A DNA stretch of 64,000 bases. Source: an uncultured Tenacibaculum sp. Lineage in GTDB: Bacteria > Bacteroidota > Bacteroidia > Flavobacteriales > Flavobacteriaceae. The stretch is from positions 404,396 through 468,395 of the forward strand of contig NZ_CANMLT010000005.1 in NCBI RefSeq assembly GCF_947498805.1. The letters are read 5' to 3'. This document shows, piece after piece, positions 1 to 9,403 of the stretch; positions within the stretch are counted from its first letter, which is position 1; every line of letters begins with the position of its first letter. A program made the position numbers and the translations under genes. The notes beneath the pieces were generated by a model. It searched no databases, was not told where the DNA came from, and saw only the letters and a program-made list of their open reading frames with translations.

Positions 1-45
1 TGCAACCACCGAATTTTCAATTGAAGTTAAAAAATCGATGTTCAT
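1..45 (-). CDS. 5' end of an unidentified gene downstream of topA (partial)
   Basis: Reading the minus strand from an ATG at 45-43 gives 15 uninterrupted codons (MNIDFLTSIENSVVA) up to the window edge. The start lies 53 bases after the topA stop on the same strand, so the two could be cotranscribed. From memory, Bacteroidota topA genes are often followed by an arginase/formimidoylglutamase-family gene whose product begins in a similar way, but 15 residues cannot establish that. The rest of the gene is outside the window. Confidence 0.4.
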   Translation of the reverse strand, partial: MNIDFLTSIENSVVA

Positions 46-98
46 TCTAGGGGAAAATTAGAAGTGCAATATACTAACTATTTTAACTCTTTGCTAAA

Positions 99-2585
99 TT
101 ACTTCTTTTTTGTTGATTTCTTTTTTGTTGTTTTTTTCTTAGGTGTCTTTGCTTCAATAAGTTTTACCGCTTCTTCTTGGGTCATTTTTTCAATTTCTGT
201 TGTTTTAGGAAGTTCTACTTTTATCTTTCCTTTAATTACATTAAATCGACCCCAACGCGCCTTTTCTACTCGAATTCCTACCTCTTCAAAGTTATGAATT
301 AGCTTTTCGCGTTCCTTTCTTTTCTTATCTTCAATAAGCTCTTCTAAATCTGCTTGAGATAAGTTATCAAAATCGTATTTTTTATTAACATTAATAAAAA
401 TCGAATTCCATTTTATAAATGGCCCAAAACGACCAACTCCTTTTTGAATCGGCATTCCTTCATATTCACCAATTGGTGCATCCGCTTTTCTCTTCGCTTC
501 AATTAATTCAATAGCTCTATCCATATCTACAGACATTGGATTCTCTCCTTTATCTAAAGAAACATATTTACCATCAAACTTAATATATGGTCCAAAACGT
601 CCATTAGCAACCACTACTTCTTTTTCTTCATAGTCACCTAATGTTTTAGGTAACTTGAATAAATCCATAGCTTCTTCATATGTAATTGAGCTCATAGTTT
701 GGTCTCCTTGTAAGCTCGCAAATTTCGGCTTCTCTTCATCGGTAGCCTCTCCAATTTGAACCATTGCTCCAAAACGACCTAAACGTACATATACATTTTT
801 TCCACTTTCTGGATCCACACCCAACAATCGTTGTCCACTTGCTCTATCCGCATTCGCTGCTACATCCTCTACATTAACATGAAATTCTTTGTAGAATTCT
901 TTAATCATTGCAGTCCAATCTTCTTTTCCTTCTGCAATTTCATCAAATTCATTTTCTACTTTAGCTGTAAATCCATAATCTAAAATAGAATCAAAATTCG
1001 CTACCAAGAAATCATTTACAATATTTCCTATATCGGTAGGAACCAACTTTCCTTTATCAGATCCTACTCTTTCAATAAGCTCTTTTTCAGAAAGTTTATT
1101 CTCAGCTAATTTTAACTGAGCATATTTTCTTTCTTGACCTTCTACTGTTCCTTTCTCAATATATTGTCTTCTTTGAATCGTAGAAATGGTAGGTGCATAT
1201 GTAGATGGACGTCCGATTCCTAATTCTTCCAAACGCTTTACTAAAGATGCTTCCGTAAACCTTGCTGGTGGACGTGTATAACGCTCCGTTGCCGTTATGA
1301 ATTCATTTTCTAAGCTTTCACCTACTTTCATCTTAGGTAACATTCCTGCTTGTTCTTCTTCTTCATGGTCAGTTCCTTCCAAGTATACTTTTAAGAATCC
1401 TTCAAAAGTAATCACCTCTCCATTTGCATTGAACTGCTTGTCATTTTTGTTGTTATCAATCTTTACTGCCGTTCTTTCTAATTGAGCATCACTCATCTGA
1501 GAAGCAATGGTACGTTTCCATATTAAGCTGTATAAACGGTCTTGATCGTAATCTACTGAGACTTCATGACGCGTCATATTAGTAGGACGAATTGCCTCGT
1601 GCGCCTCTTGTGCTCCTTTTGATTTTGTAGAGAAATTACGCGGTTTACTATACTCCGCTCCATAAGAATCTGTAATTTCTTCTTGTGCAGCATTACGAGC
1701 ATCATCAGATAAGTTTACACTATCTGTTCTCATATACGTAATTAACCCGGCTTCATATAAACGTTGCGCCATCATCATCGTTTTTGCTACCGGAAAACCT
1801 AATTTCCTAGAAGCTTCCTGTTGTAATGTTGATGTCGTAAATGGAGGTGCTGGAGATTTTTTTGCTGGCTTTTTCTGTAAATCTGCTACTGAGAAATTAG
1901 CAGCTATACATGAGTTTAAAAACGCTTGTGCTTCCTCCTTTGTGTCAAAGTTCTTCCCTAATTTAGCTTTAAACTTCTTTCCTTCTCCATTAATAAACTC
2001 TGCATCTACTCTATAAGAAGCCACTGGAGTAAACCCTTCAATTGAACGCTCACGTTCAACAATTAAACGTACTGCAACCGATTGTACTCTACCTGCTGAT
2101 AATCCTCCTTTTACCTTTCTCCATAAAACAGGAGAAAGCTCATATCCTACTAGTCTATCTAATATTCTACGAGCCTGTTGTGCATTTACCAAGTTATAAT
2201 TAATATCTCTTGGGTTATCAACAGCTCTTAAAATGGCTTTTTTAGTAATCTCATGAAAAACAATACGTTTGGTTTTACTCTCATCTAATTTTAATTGCTC
2301 AGCTAAGTGCCATGCAATTGCTTCTCCCTCACGATCCTCATCGGAAGCTAACCAAACTGTTTCTGCTTTCTTTGCTAAATCTTTTAACTTTTTAACTACC
2401 GCCTTTTTATCAGTAGATACTATATATTTAGGTTTAAAGTCTCCCTCTACATTTACTCCTAATTCTTTAGATGGTAAATCTGCAATATGTCCAAAACTTG
2501 ATTCTACTTGAAAATCCTTTCCTAAAAATTTCTCAATGGTTTTTGCTTTTGCAGGTGACTCTACTATTACTAAATTTTTTGCCAT
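99..2585 (-). CDS. topA: DNA topoisomerase I
   Basis: Type IA topoisomerase that relaxes negative supercoils by cutting one strand through a 5'-phosphotyrosine. The N-terminal Toprim domain has Glu9 (VIVESPAKAKTIEKFLG) and the acidic motif SDEDREGE at residues 81-88. The catalytic tyrosine is Tyr284 in GLITYMRTDS. About 300 C-terminal residues carry repeated GRFGP-type Toprim C-terminal repeats that lack the CxxC zinc ligands of the E. coli enzyme. A lysine tail (about 813-828, KKK-T/S units) ends the protein and probably helps DNA binding. At 828 residues the length is normal for Bacteroidota. The ATG follows a well-formed promoter by about 50 bases. The gene is divergent from miaB. Confidence 0.97.
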   Translation of the reverse strand: MAKNLVIVESPAKAKTIEKFLGKDFQVESSFGHIADLPSKELGVNVEGDFKPKYIVSTDKKAVVKKLKDLAKKAETVWLASDEDREGEAIAWHLAEQLKLDESKTKRIVFHEITKKAILRAVDNPRDINYNLVNAQQARRILDRLVGYELSPVLWRKVKGGLSAGRVQSVAVRLIVERERSIEGFTPVASYRVDAEFINGEGKKFKAKLGKNFDTKEEAQAFLNSCIAANFSVADLQKKPAKKSPAPPFTTSTLQQEASRKLGFPVAKTMMMAQRLYEAGLITYMRTDSVNLSDDARNAAQEEITDSYGAEYSKPRNFSTKSKGAQEAHEAIRPTNMTRHEVSVDYDQDRLYSLIWKRTIASQMSDAQLERTAVKIDNNKNDKQFNANGEVITFEGFLKVYLEGTDHEEEEQAGMLPKMKVGESLENEFITATERYTRPPARFTEASLVKRLEELGIGRPSTYAPTISTIQRRQYIEKGTVEGQERKYAQLKLAENKLSEKELIERVGSDKGKLVPTDIGNIVNDFLVANFDSILDYGFTAKVENEFDEIAEGKEDWTAMIKEFYKEFHVNVEDVAANADRASGQRLLGVDPESGKNVYVRLGRFGAMVQIGEATDEEKPKFASLQGDQTMSSITYEEAMDLFKLPKTLGDYEEKEVVVANGRFGPYIKFDGKYVSLDKGENPMSVDMDRAIELIEAKRKADAPIGEYEGMPIQKGVGRFGPFIKWNSIFINVNKKYDFDNLSQADLEELIEDKKRKEREKLIHNFEEVGIRVEKARWGRFNVIKGKIKVELPKTTEIEKMTQEEAVKLIEAKTPKKKTTKKKSTKKK

Positions 2586-2642
2586 ACTTCTAATTCTCTA
2601 TTCTCTTTTTACACCATAATATATATAGTGGTTTTCAATTTG

Positions 2643-2672
2643 CAAAAGTAGAGAGTTTTTTTTTAATCAAAA
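2643..2672 (-). promoter_or_regulatory. promoter of topA
   Basis: On the minus strand a TACTTTTG -7 box (2643-2650) is preceded after 17 bases by TTTTG (2668-2672). This fits the Bacteroidota consensus TTG-N17..23-TAnnTTTG. The predicted start is near 2637, about 50 bases before the topA ATG. Confidence 0.65.
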
Positions 2673-2731
2673 TGATTCTTTTAAATTTTACAATTAATTA
2701 AAGTTAAACACCCATATATTTTCAATGACAA

Positions 2732-2766
2732 TTTGTCATAAATTACACTTTTTGGTTGTATCTTTG
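2732..2766 (+). promoter_or_regulatory. promoter of miaB
   Basis: TTTG (2732-2735) and TATCTTTG (2759-2766) are separated by 23 bases, at the upper end of the Bacteroidota primary sigma factor spacing. The predicted start is near 2772, about 25 bases before the miaB ATG. Together with the topA promoter it makes this a divergent promoter region. Confidence 0.6.
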
Positions 2767-2796
2767 CACACTATTTTATCACGATTTTAAGGTTTT

Positions 2797-4251
2797 ATGG
2801 AACAAGTAGAGAAAGTAATTGACGAGAAAAAACAAGGAAAACCTTTGTTAACGGAACAAAAGGACGGCAATAGCAAAAAACTTTTTATTGAAAGTTATGG
2901 TTGCCAAATGAATATGAACGATAGTGAAATCGTTGCTTCTATTTTAGCTGAAGAAGGATTTAACACTACGAGTAACATGGAAGAAGCCGACTTAGTGTTA
3001 GTGAATACCTGTTCTATTCGTGAAAAAGCTGAAACCACTGTTCGTAATCGTTTAAAAAAATACAACGCCGTAAAAAAGGTAAATCCTAAAATGAAAGTTG
3101 GGGTTTTAGGTTGTATGGCAGAACGCTTAAAAGCTAAATTTTTAGAAGAGGAAAAAATTGTAGACCTAGTTGTAGGTCCTGACGCCTATAGAGATTTACC
3201 AAATTTAGTTGAAGAGGTTGAAGCAGGAAGAGATGCAGTAAACGTAATTTTATCTAAGGAAGAAACCTATGCAGATGTTTCTCCAGTTCGTTTAAACTCT
3301 AATGGAGTTTCTGCATTTGTATCTATTACACGTGGATGTGACAATATGTGTACTTTCTGTGTAGTACCTTTTACTAGAGGACGTGAGCGTAGTCGTGACC
3401 CAAAAAGTATTATTGAAGAAATTCGTTCTATGCACGATAAAAACTTCAAGGAAATTACTTTATTAGGTCAAAATGTAGATTCATATTTATGGTATGGAGG
3501 TGGATTGAAAAAAGATTTCAAAAAAGCTTCTGAAATGGCACAAGCAACGGCTGTAGATTTTGCACAATTATTAGATATGTGTGCTACTGAGTTTCCTAAG
3601 ATGCGTTTTAGATTCTCTACATCGAATCCACAAGACATGACTTTAGATGTAATTCATGTAATGGCAAAACATAAAAACATTTGTAAATACATTCACTTAC
3701 CTATTCAAAGTGGAAGTAATGCAATGTTAAAAGCCATGAACAGATTGCATACTCGTGAAGAATATCTAGAATTAATAGAAAATATTTATAAAATCATCCC
3801 TGAGATGAATTTAAGTCAAGATATGATTGCTGGTTTCTGTGGAGAAACTGAGCAAGATCATAAAGACACACTTGATTTAATGGAAAAAGTAAAGTATAGT
3901 TTCGGATTCATGTTTGCATATTCTGAACGCCCTGGAACTTTAGCTGCTAAAAAAATGGAAGATGATATTCCATTAGAAACAAAAAAACGTCGTTTACAAG
4001 AAATCATCAACTTACAACAAGAACATAGTTTATACAGAACTAGAGAGCATCTTGGAAAGATTCAAGAAGTTTTAATTGAAGGAACTTCTAAGAAAAATGA
4101 AAACGAATGGAAAGGACGTAATACACAAAATACTGTAGTAGTATTCCCTAAAGAACATTTTAAAATGGGTGACTTTGTGAATGTAAAAATTGAAGATTGT
4201 ACTTCAACTACACTAAAAGGAACTGCTGTGGGGTACTCAGAAAATAACTAA
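2797..4251 (+). CDS. miaB: tRNA-2-methylthio-N6-dimethylallyladenosine synthase
   Basis: Radical-SAM methylthiotransferase that adds the 2-methylthio group to i6A37 of tRNAs reading UNN codons. The N-terminal MTTase (UPF0004) domain has its three auxiliary-cluster cysteines at Cys36 (YGCQMN), Cys72 (NTCSIR) and Cys106 (LGCMAE). The radical-SAM motif CDNMCTFC gives Cys181, Cys185 and Cys188. A TRAM RNA-binding domain occupies roughly 415-480. Its length (484 residues) is normal. It is the first gene of the plus-strand run that leads through a sigma-54 activator to groESL, although a strong hairpin follows it. Confidence 0.97.
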   Translation: MEQVEKVIDEKKQGKPLLTEQKDGNSKKLFIESYGCQMNMNDSEIVASILAEEGFNTTSNMEEADLVLVNTCSIREKAETTVRNRLKKYNAVKKVNPKMKVGVLGCMAERLKAKFLEEEKIVDLVVGPDAYRDLPNLVEEVEAGRDAVNVILSKEETYADVSPVRLNSNGVSAFVSITRGCDNMCTFCVVPFTRGRERSRDPKSIIEEIRSMHDKNFKEITLLGQNVDSYLWYGGGLKKDFKKASEMAQATAVDFAQLLDMCATEFPKMRFRFSTSNPQDMTLDVIHVMAKHKNICKYIHLPIQSGSNAMLKAMNRLHTREEYLELIENIYKIIPEMNLSQDMIAGFCGETEQDHKDTLDLMEKVKYSFGFMFAYSERPGTLAAKKMEDDIPLETKKRRLQEIINLQQEHSLYRTREHLGKIQEVLIEGTSKKNENEWKGRNTQNTVVVFPKEHFKMGDFVNVKIEDCTSTTLKGTAVGYSENN

Positions 4252-4253
4252 AC

Positions 4254-4317
4254 TTAAGAGTTAAGAATCAAGAAATAAAATTTCTTGATTCTTAACTCTT
4301 AAAGTCTTGACTCTAAA
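4254..4317 (+). repeat. Perfect 22-bp inverted repeat built of heptad units
   Basis: Arms 4254-4275 and 4281-4302 are perfect reverse complements of 22 bases around a 5-base loop. The right arm reads as degenerate 7-base units (TTCTTGA, TTCTTAA, CTCTTAA), and after one extra base two more follow (GTCTTGA, CTCTAAA). No T-run follows, so it is not a textbook terminator. It starts three bases after the miaB stop codon and ends nine bases before the next ATG, so it could uncouple miaB expression from the activator gene or stabilise the miaB mRNA. Confidence 0.75.
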
Positions 4318-4325
4318 AAATAGAT

Positions 4326-5564
4326 ATGGAAAGTTTACAAGCTATAAAACAACGATTTGGAATTATTGGTAACGATGTGCAATTAAACCGCGCTATCGAA
4401 AAAGCAATTCGTGTTGCTCCTACTGATATTTCAGTATTAGTTGTTGGTGAAAGTGGTGTTGGTAAAGAGAATATTCCTAAGATTATTCATCAATTATCAC
4501 ATCGTAAACATGCCAAGTATATTGCTGTAAACTGCGGAGCAATTCCTGAAGGAACTATTGATAGTGAATTGTTTGGCCATGAAAAAGGCGCCTTTACCGG
4601 AGCTACCGCTTCTAGAAAAGGATATTTCGAAGTTGCTGATGGTGGAACTATTTTCTTAGATGAAGTAGGAGAATTACCACTAACAACTCAAGTTAGATTA
4701 TTACGTGTTCTTGAAAATGGAGAGTTTATTAAAGTAGGTTCTTCTCAGGTACAAAAAACCAATGTTCGAATCGTAGCTGCTACCAATGTAAACATGCACG
4801 ATGCCATTGCCAAAGGTAAATTTAGAGAAGATTTATATTATCGTTTAAGTACAATTGAAATACCATTACCACCACTTCGTGAACGTGGAGAGGATATTCA
4901 TTTATTATTTAGAAAATTTGCTTCTGATTTTGCTCAAAAATACAGAATGCCTACTATACGGCTAGATGAGGCAGCAACTAGAGTTCTATTAAATTACAAT
5001 TTTCCTGGAAACATTCGACAACTAAGAAACATTGCTGAACAAATTTCTGTAGTTGAAGAGGATAGATTAATTACTCCAGAAAAAGTGATTCAATATTTAC
5101 CTAATATCCAAGGAAATTTGCCTGCTGTTGTTAATTCTAAATCTGGAGGGCAATCTGATTTTTCAACCGAACGAGATATTATGTACAAGGTTTTGTTTGA
5201 CATGCGTAATGATATCAATGATTTGAAAAAACTCACCTTGGAATTAATGAAAAGTGGAAATTCTGAACAGGTGAAAGAAGCGAATCATGGTTTAATTGAA
5301 CGTATTTATCAAGAGCAACCTCAACAGCAGCCAGAAACGCACCAAGTTGAAGTGGTACAAATACCACAATCACCTTCTATTGAAGATAATTTTGATTATG
5401 CCGAAACAATAGAAGAAGATGAGAACTTATCTCTACAAGAGAAAGAAATAGAGATGATTAAAAAATCACTTGAAAAGAACAACGGTAAACGTAAACTAGC
5501 AGCCAAAGAATTGGGGATTTCTGAACGAACTTTATATCGAAAAATTAAGCAGTACGACTTATAA
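4326..5564 (+). CDS. Sigma-54-dependent transcriptional activator, PspF-like (no receiver domain)
   Basis: AAA+ enhancer-binding protein that remodels sigma-54 RNA polymerase. The ATPase domain starts almost at the N-terminus: Walker A GESGVGKE (41-48), the sigma-54 contact loop GAFTGA (88-93), Walker B TIFLDE (108-113) and FREDLYYRL (167-175). There is no receiver, GAF or PAS domain, so no input domain is visible. A variable, Gln-rich linker (about 275-370) leads to a Fis-type helix-turn-helix at 378-412 (KLAAKELGISERTLYRKIKQ). The genes lptE, a TPR-like gene, secG and groESL follow on the same strand. A -24/-12-like element before groES makes that operon a candidate target, which is my inference. 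How the protein is controlled cannot be seen. Confidence 0.92.
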   Translation: MESLQAIKQRFGIIGNDVQLNRAIEKAIRVAPTDISVLVVGESGVGKENIPKIIHQLSHRKHAKYIAVNCGAIPEGTIDSELFGHEKGAFTGATASRKGYFEVADGGTIFLDEVGELPLTTQVRLLRVLENGEFIKVGSSQVQKTNVRIVAATNVNMHDAIAKGKFREDLYYRLSTIEIPLPPLRERGEDIHLLFRKFASDFAQKYRMPTIRLDEAATRVLLNYNFPGNIRQLRNIAEQISVVEEDRLITPEKVIQYLPNIQGNLPAVVNSKSGGQSDFSTERDIMYKVLFDMRNDINDLKKLTLELMKSGNSEQVKEANHGLIERIYQEQPQQQPETHQVEVVQIPQSPSIEDNFDYAETIEEDENLSLQEKEIEMIKKSLEKNNGKRKLAAKELGISERTLYRKIKQYDL

Positions 5565-5572
5565 TACATTTG
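5565..5572 (+). promoter_or_regulatory. possible -7 box for lptE
   Basis: TACATTTG matches TAnnTTTG exactly and lies 27 bases before the lptE ATG, directly after the activator's stop codon. No TTG was found at the -33 position, so this may be chance in AT-rich DNA. Confidence 0.3.
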
Positions 5573-5599
5573 CTTACATTTATAACTCATTAGATTCAT

Positions 5600-6106
5600 A
5601 TGAAAAAACTTATATATATATCATTTCTTTTTGTGGCTACCTCAATTTTAATTGGTTGTGGTGCCTATTCTTTTACTGGAGGTAATACTGGGGATGCAGA
5701 AACAATCCAAGTTGACTTCTTCCCTAATCAGGCCCCATTAATTGAACCTATTTTAAGTCAAAAATTCACGCAAGACTTACAAGATTTGTTTACGCGTCAA
5801 ACTAACTTAACTTTAGTTAATAACGGAGGGGATTTATACTTTTACGGTGAAATTGTTGATTATCGTATTACTCCAATGAGTGCTACAGGAAATCAAACAG
5901 CCGCTCAAAACCGATTAACAATTTCAGTTAATGTTAATTTTGAGAACAAGAAAGAAGAAAAAGACAATTTCGAAAAACGTTTTTCTTTCTATTATGATTA
6001 TGGAGCTGATCAACAATTAACTGGAAGTGTACTAGAAACTGCTTTAGAAGTTATTCTAGAGCGTATAACTCAAGATATTTTTAACGCATCTGTTGCTAAG
6101 TGGTAA
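5600..6106 (+). CDS. lptE: LptE-family LPS-assembly lipoprotein
   Basis: A 168-residue lipoprotein. The signal peptide MKKLIYISFLFVATSILIGC ends in a lipobox with Cys20. The following GAYSFTGG stretch, the beta-rich body and the size fit the Bacteroidota LptE family, which with LptD inserts lipopolysaccharide into the outer membrane. Sequence conservation in this family is low, so the assignment also leans on the conserved neighbourhood (activator, lptE, TPR-like gene, secG). The likely location is the inner leaflet of the outer membrane. It follows the activator gene by 35 bases and runs directly into the next gene. Confidence 0.82.
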   Translation: MKKLIYISFLFVATSILIGCGAYSFTGGNTGDAETIQVDFFPNQAPLIEPILSQKFTQDLQDLFTRQTNLTLVNNGGDLYFYGEIVDYRITPMSATGNQTAAQNRLTISVNVNFENKKEEKDNFEKRFSFYYDYGADQQLTGSVLETALEVILERITQDIFNASVAKW

Positions 6107-6851
6107 TAATTTGGAAAAAGGCACTTACATAAAACTATTAGAAAACGCTCAAAGTATTCACCTTAATGATACTTTGGAGCTAAAGAGTATTATTGATCAA
6201 TACCCTTATTTCCAATCAGCTCGAGCTTTATATTTAAAGGCGTTAAAAAGTCAAGATAGTTTTAAGTATAATAATCAATTAAAAAAAACAGCAGCATACA
6301 CCACTAATAGAACCGTTCTTTTTGAGTTCATTACTTCTAAAGATTTTGAACTTAAAACCCAAGAAGAGGAGAAATTTAGTTTAAAAAGTATTTTAACATC
6401 AAAAAAGAAAAGTTCAGCTTCAAAAATAGAAGAAGAACTTGAAATTGGGAAACCGCTTTCTTTTACAAATAGCGAAACTTTTTCTTTTAACCAATGGCTA
6501 CAATTATCATCCAAACAACCAATCGTTAGAGACAATGTTGCGGATGATACATTAGAAAAAGAAGAAAAAACAAAAGTAACGGAGCAAGATGATATTATCA
6601 ATCGTTTTATAACTAATAACCCTAAAATATCTAGGCCCAATAAAACCGCTCCTATTATAGACATAAAACCTAAAGAAACACAAGATTCTACGCAGTTAAT
6701 GACAGAAACTTTAGCTAAAGTTTATCTAGAGCAAAAGAAGTATGACAGTGCAATTCAAGCATATAAAATATTAAGTTTGAAATATCCAGAAAAAAGTGGT
6801 TTCTTTGCAGACCAGATTAAAAAAATACAAACATTACAAAATAATAAATAG
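6093..6851 (+). CDS. Conserved TPR-like protein of unknown function
   Basis: A 252-residue cytosolic protein without signal peptide or membrane segment. The N-terminal part (DQYPYFQSARALYLKALK, then LKKTAAYTTNR) is the region I recognise from flavobacterial homologues, which have no assigned function. The middle (about 95-190) is charged and low in complexity. The C-terminal 50 residues (ETLAKVYLEQKKYDSAIQAY) look like a tetratricopeptide repeat, suggesting protein binding. No ATG is available at the start: TTG at 6093 overlaps lptE by 14 bases, and an alternative TTG at 6111 would leave a 4-base gap. The stop TAG abuts the secG ATG, so it sits in an operon with the envelope genes lptE and secG. 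Confidence 0.8.
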   Translation: MLSGNNLEKGTYIKLLENAQSIHLNDTLELKSIIDQYPYFQSARALYLKALKSQDSFKYNNQLKKTAAYTTNRTVLFEFITSKDFELKTQEEEKFSLKSILTSKKKSSASKIEEELEIGKPLSFTNSETFSFNQWLQLSSKQPIVRDNVADDTLEKEEKTKVTEQDDIINRFITNNPKISRPNKTAPIIDIKPKETQDSTQLMTETLAKVYLEQKKYDSAIQAYKILSLKYPEKSGFFADQIKKIQTLQNNK

Positions 6852-7193
6852 ATGACAACTTATACTTTACTTTTAGTACTTATTTTAATAGTTGCTATAG
6901 CTTTAATTTTAATCGTAATGGTTCAAAACCCTAAAGGTGGAGGATTATCTTCTTCTTTTGGAGGAGGAACTCAAAACATAGGAGGAGTACAAAACACAAA
7001 TACGTTTTTAGACCGTACTACTTGGACATTAGCTATTACTATGTTTGCATTAATTTTATTGGCTAATTTTGCTATTCCAAGAGGAAATGCTTCAGACGCT
7101 CCTCAATTAGATAGTACTTTAGAAAATGTTGAAGCAACAACACCTGCTGAAACTCCAGCTACTACTGAGACAACAAAAGATAGCGTTCGATAA
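6852..7193 (+). CDS. secG: Protein translocase subunit SecG
   Basis: Small inner-membrane subunit of the SecYEG channel. The protein has 113 residues with two transmembrane helices (about 3-23 and 55-75) joined by the family-typical glycine-rich loop NPKGGGLSSSFGGGTQNIGG. A Thr/Glu/Ala-rich C-terminal tail of about 30 residues is typical of Bacteroidota SecG. The ATG follows the preceding stop codon without a gap, so translation is probably coupled. A strong terminator follows, which makes secG the last gene of the operon. Confidence 0.95.
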   Translation: MTTYTLLLVLILIVAIALILIVMVQNPKGGGLSSSFGGGTQNIGGVQNTNTFLDRTTWTLAITMFALILLANFAIPRGNASDAPQLDSTLENVEATTPAETPATTETTKDSVR

Positions 7194-7214
7194 TAGAACC
7201 CAAAATATATTTTA

Positions 7215-7251
7215 AAATGCCAACGTAAATGACACGTTGGCATTTTTTTTT
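7215..7251 (+). terminator. Rho-independent terminator after secG
   Basis: A 12-bp stem (7215-7226 with 7234-7245, core ATGCCAACGT/ACGTTGGCAT) with a 7-base loop is followed by T residues to 7251. It separates the secG operon from groESL, so groESL needs its own promoter. Confidence 0.92.
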
Positions 7252-7272
7252 AACCAAAACCTATCTAGTTCG

Positions 7273-7322
7273 TAAATTTGACAGCATAAAAGTATTGGCA
7301 TAGTTTCTGACAAAGTCAAATT
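7273..7322 (+). promoter_or_regulatory. groESL promoter region with a sigma-54-like -24/-12 element
   Basis: TTGGCATAGTTTCTGA (7295-7310) resembles the sigma-54 consensus TTGGCAC-N5-TTGC: the -24 GG and the G of the -12 pair are correctly spaced, but the -12 core reads CTGA instead of TTGC. It is flanked by an 8-bp inverted repeat, AATTTGAC (7275-7282) and GTCAAATT (7315-7322). A TAAATTTG box (7273-7280) could instead be a primary sigma -7 element, but I see no TTG upstream of it. No CIRCE element is present. Confidence 0.5.
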
Positions 7323-7358
7323 GTAAAAACTAAAATTAAATTATACAAAACATATAAA

Positions 7359-7634
7359 ATGGGATTAAACATTAAACCTTTAGCAGATAGAGTTCTTGTA
7401 GAACCAGCTGCAGCAGAAACTACTACAGCTTCTGGAATTATTATTCCTGATAACGCTAAAGAAAAGCCACAAAAAGGAACGGTGGTTGCTGTTGGTAATG
7501 GTAAAAAAGATGAGCCATTAACTGTAAAAGTTGGTGACACTGTTTTATACGGAAAGTACTCAGGAACTGAATTAAAGTTAGAAGGAAAGGATTATTTAAT
7601 GATGCGTGAGTCAGATATCATGGCAATCGTTTAA
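7359..7634 (+). CDS. groES: Co-chaperonin GroES
   Basis: A 91-residue co-chaperonin that forms the heptameric lid of GroEL. It opens with the family signature [18 protein letters not shown]. The mobile loop is near residues 16-32 ([18 protein letters not shown]) and the C-terminal strand has [13 protein letters not shown]. The length is normal. It lies 75 bases before groEL in the usual two-gene operon, preceded by its own promoter region and a terminator of the upstream operon. Confidence 0.98.
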   Translation: MGLNIKPLADRVLVEPAAAETTTASGIIIPDNAKEKPQKGTVVAVGNGKKDEPLTVKVGDTVLYGKYSGTELKLEGKDYLMMRESDIMAIV

Positions 7635-7697
7635 TTCGGTATTAAAAATTAAAATAACAACTAGCATAAAACCCAAAACTTAGGGTATAAGGCATAA

Positions 7698-9347
<1,650 letters not shown>

Positions 9348-9368
9348 GATCATCTTTATATAAAATTA

Positions 9369-9401
9369 AAAACCTCGAGAATTAATTCTCGAGGTTTTTT
9401 T
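9369..9401. terminator. Palindromic terminator between groEL and the convergent gene
   Basis: A perfect 30-bp palindrome (9369-9398, core AACCTCGAGAATT and its complement) is followed by T residues to 9401 and starts with an A-run, so it can work in both directions. It serves groEL (plus) and probably the convergent minus-strand gene that ends at 9404. Confidence 0.92.
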
Positions 9402-9403
9402 AG

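Noticed and set aside
64..297. Hydrophobic 77-codon frame on the plus strand
   Set aside because: Antisense of the lysine-rich end of topA; poly-Lys codons read in reverse give Phe/Leu-rich sequence.
7201..7358. CIRCE (HrcA) operator in front of groES
   Set aside because: Neither TTAGCACTC nor GAGTGCTAA occurs in this region.
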